A DNA stretch of 64,000 nucleotides. Source: Branchiostoma floridae. Lineage: Eukaryota; Chordata; Leptocardii; Amphioxiformes; Branchiostomatidae. Below the pieces are notes generated by a model that worked only from the letters and a program-made list of their open reading frames with translations, did not search any database and was not told the DNA's origin. This document shows positions 50,101-62,100 of the stretch, in pieces (position 1 is the stretch's first letter; each line of letters starts with the position of its first letter). Made by a program: the position numbers and the translations under genes. Where the stretch lies: positions 4,817,789 to 4,881,788 of the forward strand of contig NC_049988.1 in assembly GCF_000003815.2 (NCBI RefSeq), written 5' to 3'.

Positions 50101-53100
50101 ACAGTTCCGCAGTGAACGAACCCCGCAGTGCCTCACCGGTGGCCAAAGTGCAGTGAGAGTGCACCTTTAGCTCCAGACCCATTGCGATTTATTGTAAGCA
50201 CCTCGCAATAGAAACTCTGGCTACGAAGAGAGTAGTCGGCACACCCAATAAATGATCATTTTTTCATACGTTTTAAGAGTACTACGAATAAGGCAACTTG
50301 TTGACCTACTGCATATGAAGCACACAAAAAAAAAACGAATTAAAATTTCAAACATAAATCTTTTATATTTCATATCACGATTGGCCTTTAGCTGTGGTTT
50401 ATGCATTCAGATGGTAAAAGGGAAACTTAATAACTTTTCACATGCTATAGGTGTCTAGGTGTTTAAGAATGGTGCATTTCGTTAAAATAGCTTCCTGTCA
50501 CTTATGATAGAGCAGTAGAACCATTATATATATTTATTTTATTTTGTGCTCATAAGTGTTCAATACATGACGTTATGTACCTAAAATGCTGCTAAGTCGT
50601 TACATTGTCAGATCGTTCCGTTCCATTAGGGAGCCAAAATCACATATCTTCTGCTCTTTTACCTTTTCTTGAAATGGACAGCAGCAAATTTCTCGAAAAA
50701 ACAGCTTCCTAAAAGTGGCCTTATCATGTCGCAAATGGACATATATTCACCCACGACAGTCCCAATGCAGCTATGAGGACTGTCTTGGAATCTCGCCAAA
50801 GCTGCAGCCAGAAAAACATCCTGGAAGCTAAACGACTTTGCAAATGTTTTGCTGCACTTTTCTTGGAAAAGTAGTGTTACGTGACCTCGCTTGTTGAAGT
50901 CTTCACCATATCGATCAAATTCCTTGGATCCAGGGGACCGAGGGTCAAACCCCGCTCGGGCATTGACTGAGGGATGGTATTTTGCATTTCGGTTGGTGTC
51001 GTCAAACTGATGGCATTGTGTTTGTGTTTTAGTTCGTTTCTGTCATAAACATTGACAATCTAGCCTTTGCGTATAAAAGAACTAAGCGCAATTTGAAGAA
51101 TATTGTCTAAACAGTCTCTCAATGTCTGTGGTTGATTGGCCATCTTCCCGTGAGTTTGTGGCTACACAACTCTTAGAGAAATATTCTCTTACTAGAGTCA
51201 ACATTAGGAGCTCAAGATTCTTAATTACTATACAAACACAAATCCATAGAATACATTACCTTTGTTGATGGTGACTCTTTTACCTTTTTTACACAGCTGC
51301 GATAGCAAATTCTGTATCAATTTTGCTTGCGTCTTTGGGTGCCGCCATTTTGTTTCGAATGGTAGTGTTGCATGATACTTGATAGGGATTGGTGTCGCCA
51401 TATTGATGTGTCACTTTTGACGTTGAATTTTATGAGCGTTTCGTTGCGGTCTTTGTTTATCTTTAGGTTCTCCTGCTGTGTCGAACGTCAGAACAGGTGT
51501 CAGATGGGACGTCAGAGCAGGAACAGAGAGCCTGGGAACTTCATGTGATGGTCAAAACTTTGGAATGCCAGCTGAGGTATGCCGGGACGTATGAGCCGAA
51601 CAAGAGTAAGTCCAACAGTTACTTTGTAGCTTGTGGTTTACATCTTTGTTCTAACCATAAAAAGTATGTGTTTTAATTTACGGCGGCCTTTCTGCATTTC
51701 TCTTAGAAGTTAGGATGACCAATCAACTAACTCATGTGACTTTACAAACACATGGCGTAAGCAATCTAGCATATAAGTGCCAGGTAGTCTATAGCTGCCA
51801 TTATTTCTATTGCGTGATTGTTGGGGCCCTGGTGTAGATGGTATAATTGGAAGTTATTTGTTTTTAAACGCGTTTATTATAGGAAAAATCTGCACTTATC
51901 GCAGCTTAGTCTACATAATGACTATGGCCTCATCCTTTGATATACAGAGGGTCCCAAGTATATCAATAGGCACAACGTCCATAGCTCATTGACATGCATG
52001 ACGCCCCTATATCACACATATACATAACGTCCGTAGTTGATTATTATACCCAGCGTTTCTAGTTGATTGACATGTGCATCTTCTCTTGCTCATTCATATG
52101 TCCAACGTCACGAGCTCGTTGATATGCAAAAAGTTTATCGTTCATTGACATGCACAATTCTAAGATCATTACTATGCACAACGTTCTTAGATCATTGATA
52201 AACACCATGTTCCTAGCTTGTTACTATAAGCAATGTCCGCAGCTAAATGATATACACACTGTCATTGACATTGAATTTGAAATTGTAGTTGACTATCCTT
52301 TATTTTCTAATAGTAAAAATGTTAAAGTTTGAAGATATATAAACAGAAAGTTTGTAAATTAGCAGATTTGTGCAATGCGACGTTTGACAACATCACCTGC
52401 TGGCCGCCCAGCCCGGCAGGTGTGCTGGTACACATGCCGTGTCCTGCAGAACTGAGGGGGCACAGATATGACACCACAGGTGCGTTTGTTAATGCTTTGG
52501 TCACAATTGTACCGTTGCCGTACTTGTTCCCCCGGCCCCCAAAAGCTACAATTCTGTCCGAGTGGTCTTTCGGATACGACTAGGTTATACATTTACTAGG
52601 CTAGCGTCACGTTTCCACGAAGAGGCCCGGCCGGGCAGTGTTGCGGAACCAAAAGTACGATATAAAAGATAACAGAAGCACTCAACGGATAAAAAAAACA
52701 ACAACAGCATGACTTTTGGCTATCAGTTGGCATTAACTTTAATTTTTCGTTTCCGCAAACAGCCCGGCCGGACCCTAGTGTGACGTAGGCCTTAGGTGTT
52801 CTTGCAGGTCGGTCGCGGCTTCTATTTTATACTTATTACCGGGTTTCTGGTTGTTTTTACTCCAAAATAAAATCAATCAGGGGCCCGGTCTTGTCGCAAA
52901 ATTCTATTTGTGACATTCTATTTCAATAGTATTATTTTATCTTAGTGATTTTTTCTTTTTTTTTGTATTTTCTGATTGTAATTTTCTAAAATACATAATG
53001 AAAGTAGCAACAATCTATTTTATCGCAAAACACAAACCCTTACATGCAAATTAAAACAATTGTGTACAACAGATATGATACAAAACAATAAAGTAAAACA

Positions 53101-56100
53101 TTATATGCATTGAAGCATAATATAGAAATTCTGCAGCATTTCAGAAGTGCAGAAACAAATTGGTAGGCTCTACATTATTAACTCATTTATAATTTATGAG
53201 CGGTGCAAAGTTTGACAGTGCGAAATCCGCTAGCTATAGCTAACGACAAATGGATGGTGTCAGAAACTATAAAGGTAACATTGATCAGTGACTATCCTGG
53301 AATACCAAAGTGCATATTAAATGCTCATACAATTTACATCGTCGAAACGCCAGTTGATACCTGTAATGGTTGCTCTGAAGAAAGTGGGGTGCAGCAGTCA
53401 CCAGAAATCGAAGGCGTAAAGTATCGATCTCTGGTCCGCTGTACCATTCAACACTAACATTTATTTACTGTATGTCTATCATCATAATTACACAGACTAT
53501 CTAAAACATCCACCTACACAGGGACATATAGCCTGGTTACCAAACCCCAGCCCGATCTCAAGTATCTGTCGTGCAGGGGTCTGGCAGGATGGCATAGGCC
53601 GGGTTCTCAATTTTGCACCTTATAGTGGGCAAAAAACTCCACCAATAGAACAGCAGCAGGATCAGCAGGAGGTACTACACCCCTACCATGATTGGTTAAT
53701 GACCCCCAACTGTATTTTTTGAATCCATAACAGTGGCCACAAAATACCTGATTCGCTACTGTGATAGCCTGCTGACCAACTGTGGTGTGTTGTAGCTGGC
53801 TACCTGTGGTGTGAGTGGTCACAAATCCTAGGTTCTCCTCCCTCTGAGCAAGGGCCTTCGAGAACATTTCTACAGCCATCCTGCCAGACCCCAACACAAA
53901 AGATATTTTTGAGGTTGGGGTATGGTATCCAGGCTAAGGGACATACAACGGCCAAACTGCCTGTCTGGATGTGCCCTGCTCTTTCAACCGTCACTCTTAG
54001 TTCCAGTGGACGTCCCCCCAAACCAACTGTCAGCCAATCAGAGAATAGGCTTTCTGTTTTCAAAAGCTGTCTCGCATGTATAAGGGTTAACTCATTAATA
54101 TTTATGAGCTGGGCGGTCAAGAACTAAGAGTGACGGTTAAAAGAGCAGGGTACATCCAGACAGGCGGTTTCGCTGTTGGATGTCCATGCGTAGGAGGATG
54201 ATCTAAGATGAACATCTACCAAACCATTTACTTTCCTTTTTCCTCCTGCAGATAACGTTACGAAGCTTTGCAGAAGTAATGGCACATGGGCCCGGATAGC
54301 AGACTATGGAAGCTGCCATGAAATAGTAGCGATTAAAAATGAGACCGAGGTAAGTGACTTCTTAAAGCTTCATTCGCGTCGTTGCTCACTTGAATTCACT
54401 GAAATGACAGAAGTCTGGGCCCTATAGCAGTCGTTTTAACCAGAAATCTTTATTGACGCGACAAAAGTACTTTCGTAAGGTCTATAACAACAACTTACAG
54501 TACAACTAAACAGACATATTTGGATAACTATAGGTATGAATGATTCAACATATAGGGTTTAGCATGTCATTTACACTATTTTAAGTGCAGAAGGCGTTTC
54601 AGTTGTACACTATAAAGGAAAACAGTTTTTACGATTTCATCCTGTGAGATACTTTGATGTAGCCTGGAATCCAGCCGTATAAGCCTATTCGCAATTACCG
54701 GCGCGAAATGCATGACGGGTAAAATCCGCCATTTTGGGAGATAACTTGCCAACCCAGTGTTGCGTCACGCGTGTGTAGTGTCAGCGTTTGTTTAAGGAGA
54801 TGGCGCTCCGCGCCGCGCCGTGCGGCGCCGCAGGTGTTCCCACCTGACAGGTACGAACGTACACCTGTTCTAAAGAAGATTCTAGAACTGTCAGTTAAGA
54901 ATAAAGATAATTTTAAGTTTTTGAAGTCTGGTGTAAGACGTGTGTTTTACTGACAGTATATGAAGTAAGTGGAGGTTGTTTTTTTTTCATTTTCGTTCCG
55001 GCCGTAATGGATGAGGAGGCGGAAGTTTATACACATGAAGAGCTAAGACACAGGACGGTTCTTCATAGTTATACTGCTAATTTGCTAATGCAGTTCTAAA
55101 ATTGATTGGTTCATGGCAGTTATAAGCTCTGATTGGTTCCTGACAGTAGAAAAAGAAATGAAAAGAAGACACCAGCAAGAGCAATTTTATCCATATCGGG
55201 AAAACATAATTATTGTGAGCTCCTACTGCTAGTTTGTTAGTTTGTCTGTTCGATAAATCATTTCCCATCACACAAGCCACTTCATGAACAAAGGCAAAAG
55301 TAAGATCCCGTTGATTTTATTCCAAAAAATATGTTCCTACATCACCACCAGTATGGCAGCATAAATGTACAGAACTCACAACTTAATGTATGAAAAATGT
55401 TTGAGAATACATTTGAGGACATGTTACAGAAAGGATCCACTTTTATCTATTACATCTTCATTACATTGTCATTATTATCATCGGTCACAGTTTCCTGCTA
55501 TCACAACATAATCAGTAAAGGATCATTAAAAAAGTCACTGGCACTCAGCTGCCAGCAATTCAATACAGTTTATCTCTGCCAACTTGAATGGCTTGTATGC
55601 CAACTGTTTATTTGACCAAGTCTGGCTGCAGGTTCCGAACCAATGCAGCACAGACCTTGATAATGTCATCTACTGCTGACATGGGTGTTATGGGAAATGT
55701 ACCCTCCAGGATTTTGAAGTCCTTCAGTCGATTGTTAGCACGCTCTACGCGGATCCTCAAGTTTGCAACAGTTTTTGTTTTCTTTACTTTGTCTCTTGTC
55801 ATGTGTCGCCTCCCCTATGCTGCTGGTGGTATTTCTAGTGTTGCATTCAGCAGCATCAGGTCCTCCTGGATTGGAAATCCCCTATCTGCCATTATTTTTA
55901 TAACGTCATTTGGATCAACCAAATCTAAAAAGCCACAGTCCCAGGTAATGAACACATCAGAGGCTCTTCCGCCATACGTCTTTGAAAGAAAGGAGATGTG
56001 CCCATTTGGTGTGATCCCTACAAGCAGCTTTAAAGTATTGTGTTTTTATAGTCATACCATGTGGAGGCTTGTAAGTCTAAAGATCTAGGTCTCTCAATAA

Positions 56101-59100
56101 ATATTTCTGTACAATCAATTATGCATCTTATTCTACTACATTGTTTCTTGAACTGTGGTGGCAAGGTCTTTGAAATTGCAGCTCTACTTGGCCATACTAT
56201 CAGTGGTTGTAGTGTAACAGACAGGAAGCGAACCCAAGTGTTGGCAATCTGTGAGCAAGAACAGTTTTGTCCGACCATGGGTCTTTCTTGTTAGTGGGAA
56301 ATGCATAGCTGGAAAGGTTGGGGACAGTTGCATCACCAAAATCCTTTTTTGTTCCATGTTTTTATTTGGACATGTCCCTGACTTCCTTTTTTTAAAGTTG
56401 ATACAAGAAGGTTGAAACCGCCTTGGTTGATATGTTCCATTACCGCAGCCGACCACTGCACACAGCCTCATGTTGAACTCCGGCACCTTAAAAAAAAGGA
56501 AGAAACATTAAAGCAAATATCAACACTTAAACAAAAAATACAGCTTTAAAGCGCAATGCACTTCAATGCACATTCTACATGCACCCCTCCCCACCGTCAC
56601 GTTTGCATAACTTGCAGCGACCTTGCTTGCACATTTATTAGTACAATTTTTCAACCTAAAGCACCAGTTTAATACTAATACGGACATCCAAGCCATTTAC
56701 TGCGATTATTAGTGTACTCGCTGTTGGTTCTTAACATTTTTTTATCTTTCTAATCGAAGTGTTGGTCACAGTACGAAAGCTCCTCAGTCAGTGCAAGCGG
56801 GGTCATGTCCGGACACGAGAGATCACGAGACAGTAACGATATCGGCTTTCATTATTGTGAAGACACAAGGTCGTGCATTTTAGCTAACATTTTTACGGTT
56901 TATAACATACGTAGGTTAAAATTTCCTAACTATGTCACACTGGTAACCTTTACAGACAAAAACCTGGCTGTAGTGAGAATGGACAAACATTCTAGAAGTA
57001 AGCGGCAAAGATAGATGGCATCGTGCATGGGGGAGGGATGCATGCGTTATCACTAACTGTGGTAACACTTGCTTGAATACCGTCAAAAAACGTACCGTAA
57101 ATTCCTCTGAAGCGAAACTGAACACGGTGTTTCAGGTACACAAGGTTTAGGACATCGTTGGAACATCAGATCCAGGCGGGTAGCTGCCGTTAACGCCGTG
57201 TAGAGGCTAAAAATCTCGACACTTGAACATTGAACCTGGACAAACGCTGCCCTGTCGAACGCGACTTGTTTATCTCACTTTTTTCGTTGCTAAGGAAATT
57301 CCGCGCATGCGTACTGGTAAATGCAAATAGGCTTATTGTGCTTTGGTCCCTCCCCTGAGGTACGCTTCCTGCCAATACGACTGGCCTTCGTAACCATTCA
57401 AACGATCGGCATTTGAATATTCGCATATTTTATCTGCGAGATTTCTGATTGGCTGTTAGCACCACCAAGGTGGAAATCGAACACAAACAATCATTCTTAC
57501 AGTTTGTAATCGAACGGAACACTACTTCTATCTTTCGACTCATTAGTGACGTAAGGGCCGATCGTTCCAATCCTAACGAAGGCCAGACGTGTTGGCAGGA
57601 AGCAGAGCGACCAGAGCACAACACGGCTGGATTCCAGGCTAACTTTGATGAAGACAAACGTAATGATATGTTGATTGTGCAAATTAGGACATGTCGTTGA
57701 TAATTGCATTTTTGAATGTCTCATATGAATGTAAAATCTTGCTTTCTGTCAATTAAAGCATTGGTTATGGTTCACTTACACAGTTCTTATTTTCCCAGAA
57801 CGCATTGTCCAGAAGGTGGCACTTTAAAGCAGCCCTGTTACTGAACGACATAGGCCATAGTGTATCTTTGGTCTGCCTCTCCATTGCCCTCATCTTGTTT
57901 CTCTATCTCAAGTAAGTGTGTTAAATATACATCGTAATATTGCTGAATAATATTACAATGCATTGTAGATTAATTATATAAATAGACAAAGTCTAGATGT
58001 TAAAACTTAACACATATCGTTGAAGAGGTTCATCAGTCACGTATGTTTAAGTTACTATCAATTTTCTTCGAACAATGACTGTTTATTAAAAGTAGAGAAC
58101 GTACCTCCAAATTTTCGATGTCTGTCAGGACATCTTGGACGCGGAGAATGGTCTAGTCTCAATCTCGTGAGAGAATACGAGACTAGACCAGGCTTGATTA
58201 GATCATCTGCCCCCTCCCCCCGCCTCCTTGCGGAGAAGAGGTAGGTAGGACTGGGAAGCTCCCAACCCTCGTTGCGGTTAAGTTTTGCTCCCTCCAGCTG
58301 GATGTGGATAGCCTCCTTGATCTTTCTGTTGGCCTTGCGTGCCTCAAGGTCAATGATTTCAATATTGTCCGAGATTGGCTTAGTAGTAACTAAGTGACGT
58401 AAGTAACTAATTAACACATATCGATGTTGAAAAGAAAATTTTCAATGTTTGAAACCTTACACCTGATTATGTTTTATGTTTATACATTTATTATCATCCA
58501 CCCCACAAATCCACGTCAGATAGCACACCTCAGATTGCAGCTCAATTAATTGTCCACATTTCATCCTCTCTCACCTAACATTATTGGATGTCTATAAAGT
58601 AGAGTCGATTCCATATTACCGAGAGGGTGTTTCTTGCCTTTTGTTCCAACATTTTGGAAATCTTTGTAACAATCTAGCTGTGATAAGTAACTTTAGAACT
58701 ATTCATAACATCTATGTGACGTTCTAAATATTTCTATAGCATTCAAACATGTTAGAACATTTATAACATCAAATACATTATTTCTGTTAGTTTCTAAACT
58801 GTCCACACATAGATGCATCATTTGTGATCACATGTTCGAACATGGAAGATATATGATGAAACTGGGTCAGTGGNNNNNNNNNNNNNNNNNNNNNNNNNNN
58901 NNNNNNNNNNNNNNNNNNNNNNNNNNNNNNNNNNNNNNNNNNNNNNNNNNNNNNNNNNNNNNNNNNNNNNNNNGAAGAGGGCAATTCACACATCCCTGCC
59001 AAGTGCAGGAAATTATGTCTGTCGGCCACCTTCTCACAAAAGACTCACCATTGTATACTAAAGAACATCTAAAAATACAAGAGCCAAACAAAGGACCAAG

Positions 59101-62100
59101 CTTAGCAGCTTTGTTTTTGGGGTCAATAAAAGTTTTTATGGAGGGAAAAAATGACACAAAATGTTGGAACATGTTGGAACAGTAACAAAAACACATAGAT
59201 GTTTGAAAATTGTTCTAAATAAAGAGATAATTATATCATTACTTTCCCAAATGTTCCAACAAATATAAAAAGGTTCAAACATGTTTAAACTTTAATTTTG
59301 AAATGTTTGAACAATTTCGAACTTAAGTGACTGAAATGTTCTTTTACTCAAAATAGTTCAAACTTATTCCAAATATTATTTCAAAACCATCTCGGTGACT
59401 TGGAATTGACTCTAGTGATCATAATGTAGTAAATTTTGGTAGATATTCATTAAAATGTTTTCATGCCATGAACTCTCAAAAATTCCACCATGTGCCATAC
59501 TACCGCCACAACAAAAAAGCTAGACCTTGCTAAGATTGTTTTAAATCTCCTAAATATTTAAAGTGTATATACTTCAGGATAACTTGTGTTCTTTGAATTC
59601 ATGCATTTTCCCTCATGTAACGGTCTTGTGGCACCCGATGGAATTATGAGACCTTATTTCATGTACCTAGATTTTAGTTGAGCACATTTTCTTTGTGTGG
59701 CTCAAAACTTACCACTCACCCCATGCATGTGCTTAATACGTAGCTCAGCGTTGCCTTGGCAGTCGTTATAAACTATATCAAAACGGATATTTGTCGAAAT
59801 GGCAGATTTATCGTAATGGAGCATCAAAAGAGGATTCTAATCATGCAGCGCACACATTCCCTTAAGGAACTACGTCTTATCGTCATGAAGAAGAGCAGCT
59901 TTCATCTTTCTAATGACTGTAATTCTTCTGCCTTGGGTGCCATCAGAAGACAAATTTGTAAGATGCCACATACATATTTAGAGGATATATAGCTAATTGA
60001 AAACATTTCAATGTTGAGAGAATTCGCCATGGAAACTTTTGATACTTAAATTAAGATTCTTTAGATACAACATGCATCTAGAGGGTATATAGCTAATTGA
60101 CAACAGTTCAATGTTGAGAGAATTCGTCATGGAAACTTTTGATACTTAAAATAAGATTCGAAGATGCCACATACGTCTAAAGGATATATAGCTAATTGAA
60201 AACAGTTTAATGTTGAGAGAATTCGCCATGGAAACTTTTGATTCTTAAATTAAGATTTGTAAAATGCCACATACGTCTAGAGGATATATAGCTAATTGTA
60301 AACAGTTCAATGTTGAGAGAATTCGCCATGGAAACTTTTGATACTTAAATTAAGATTTGTAAGATGCCACATACACCTAGAGGATATATAGCAAATTGAA
60401 AAAAGTTGAATAGTAAGCGACATTGCCATGGGAACTTTTTATATCCTTGAGCCTTGTGTACATTAAAGAGCAGTCTGTTTTGTAAGGTACCATAGCGCTA
60501 AAGCCATGTTTTTTCCAACTTAATGGATGACATCAGCGCGCGCATTAACTTTCGACCCCCCCCCAAAAAAGACATTTTTTTCGAGTTGCATTCTCTGTTA
60601 CTATTTAAGATATATATTATTGGTTGAAAAAAGTCATGCTGTTTTAAAAGTAAAGATGTCATATGCACGTGCATCAAGTCTCAAATATACTGTAAATCGT
60701 ACAAAGAAAATGCAAAGCGAGAAAATAAATGCTGTCAAGTGAAAAACATTCAAAAACGGATACTAACGCCCCAGTCAAATCCATAGCCAAATAATTAGAT
60801 GTGAAGGAACAAAAGTAAAGAATATATACATTTTTTGGCATATCATACTTTGTGTGTTTATCAATTTCCAACATTACTGTCGAATATTTTATAATAAATT
60901 CTTAGCGGATCAATCTTTATTGTCGTCAGTAAGTTTTTTTACCACTTTGTCAGCACGCTCGCATCGGTTTTGGAATTTCAAAAATATGTCATCCTTATGA
61001 TCAAATCAACATTGCCTAATTGAAACCACATAGTGTTAGGTTTATTTGCCGAGGGCCATATAATTTTGGAATATGGCTGCCTCGGGTGCCATTAAGAGGA
61101 AGATTTTGCCGGTAATGTATTATCATTGCTAATTGAAAACACTTAAGTGTTATAGCTGGCTTAGGTTGGTAACGTTTGATCACAAAGTTCATTATGCACA
61201 ACGAGGGACACAATTTTTGGAATCTCGCCGCATCGAGTGTCATTAATAAGAAGATCTTGGCAGAAATCTTTATAAGTATAGCTAATTGAAAACATTTCAG
61301 TTTACCTTGGTAACGTTTTATTGCCTGGCAGGAGCAACCGTTGTAAAAGGAACAACATTTTTGGAATCTCGCCGCCTCCGGTGTCATTAATAAGAAGATC
61401 TTGGCAGAAATGTTTATAATTATAGCTAATTGAAAACACTACAGTTTACCTTGGTAACGTTTTGTTGTCTCGCATGAGTATCCGTTGTACAAGGAACAAC
61501 GTTTTAAGAATCTTGCCGTTTCGGTTGTCATTATTCATAAAATCTTGGCGAAAATGTGTTATAATTATAGCTAATTGAAAACACTTAAGTTTACCTTGAT
61601 AACGTTTGTTGTCTCGCAGGAGCATTCGTTGTATGAAGAACTATATTTGTGGAATCTCGCCGCCTCGGGTGTCATTAATAAGAAGATCTTGGCAGAAATG
61701 TTTATGATTGTATTAGCTAATTGAAAACACTTAAGTTTACCTTGGTAACGTTTTATTGTCTGGCAGGAGCAACCGTTGTAAAAGGAACAACATTTTGGAA
61801 TCTCCCCGCCTCGGGTGTCATTAATAAGAATATCTTGGCTGAAATGTCTTATAATCATAGCTAATTGCAAGTCTTCCACAGCTATCTCAGAAACTGATCC
61901 ACCAAAGGGTGACATTTTGGGAAAACTATTGCCGAGCAAAACAGGAATTAGTGCCTTTTGTTCATCTATCTAAACTAAGTGTCCGGGTACATTGCAGAAA
62001 TTTGACTTTTCCGGACACTTTAACTAGAGACTCTGGTATTGATTTTGAGAACCTAGAGCAAGCTATGTCAGATAGGGCCCTATGGAATAGAATATGTACT

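Larger units (their letters stand above)
54660..57641 (-). mobile_element. 3-kb DNA transposon with DDE transposase relic, long TIRs and 9-bp target duplication
   Basis: TAGCCTGGAATCCAGCCGT opens the left end and is exactly inverted at the right. Homology of the two ends continues inward ('ataagcctatt', 'gca.ttacc'), giving TIRs of about 45 bp. The right TIR is split by a palindromic MITE at 57340-57619. ACTTTGATG flanks the whole element (54651-54659 and 57642-57650). It contains the minus-strand transposase relic 55608-56486. It lies entirely in intron 4 of the receptor gene. The family is unassigned: 9-bp duplications are unusual for DDE_4/Harbinger-type transposases. Confidence 0.85.

Noticed and set aside
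53203-53457. 84-codon open frame in intron 3
   Set aside because: No splice sites in phase with neighbours and no recognised motif.
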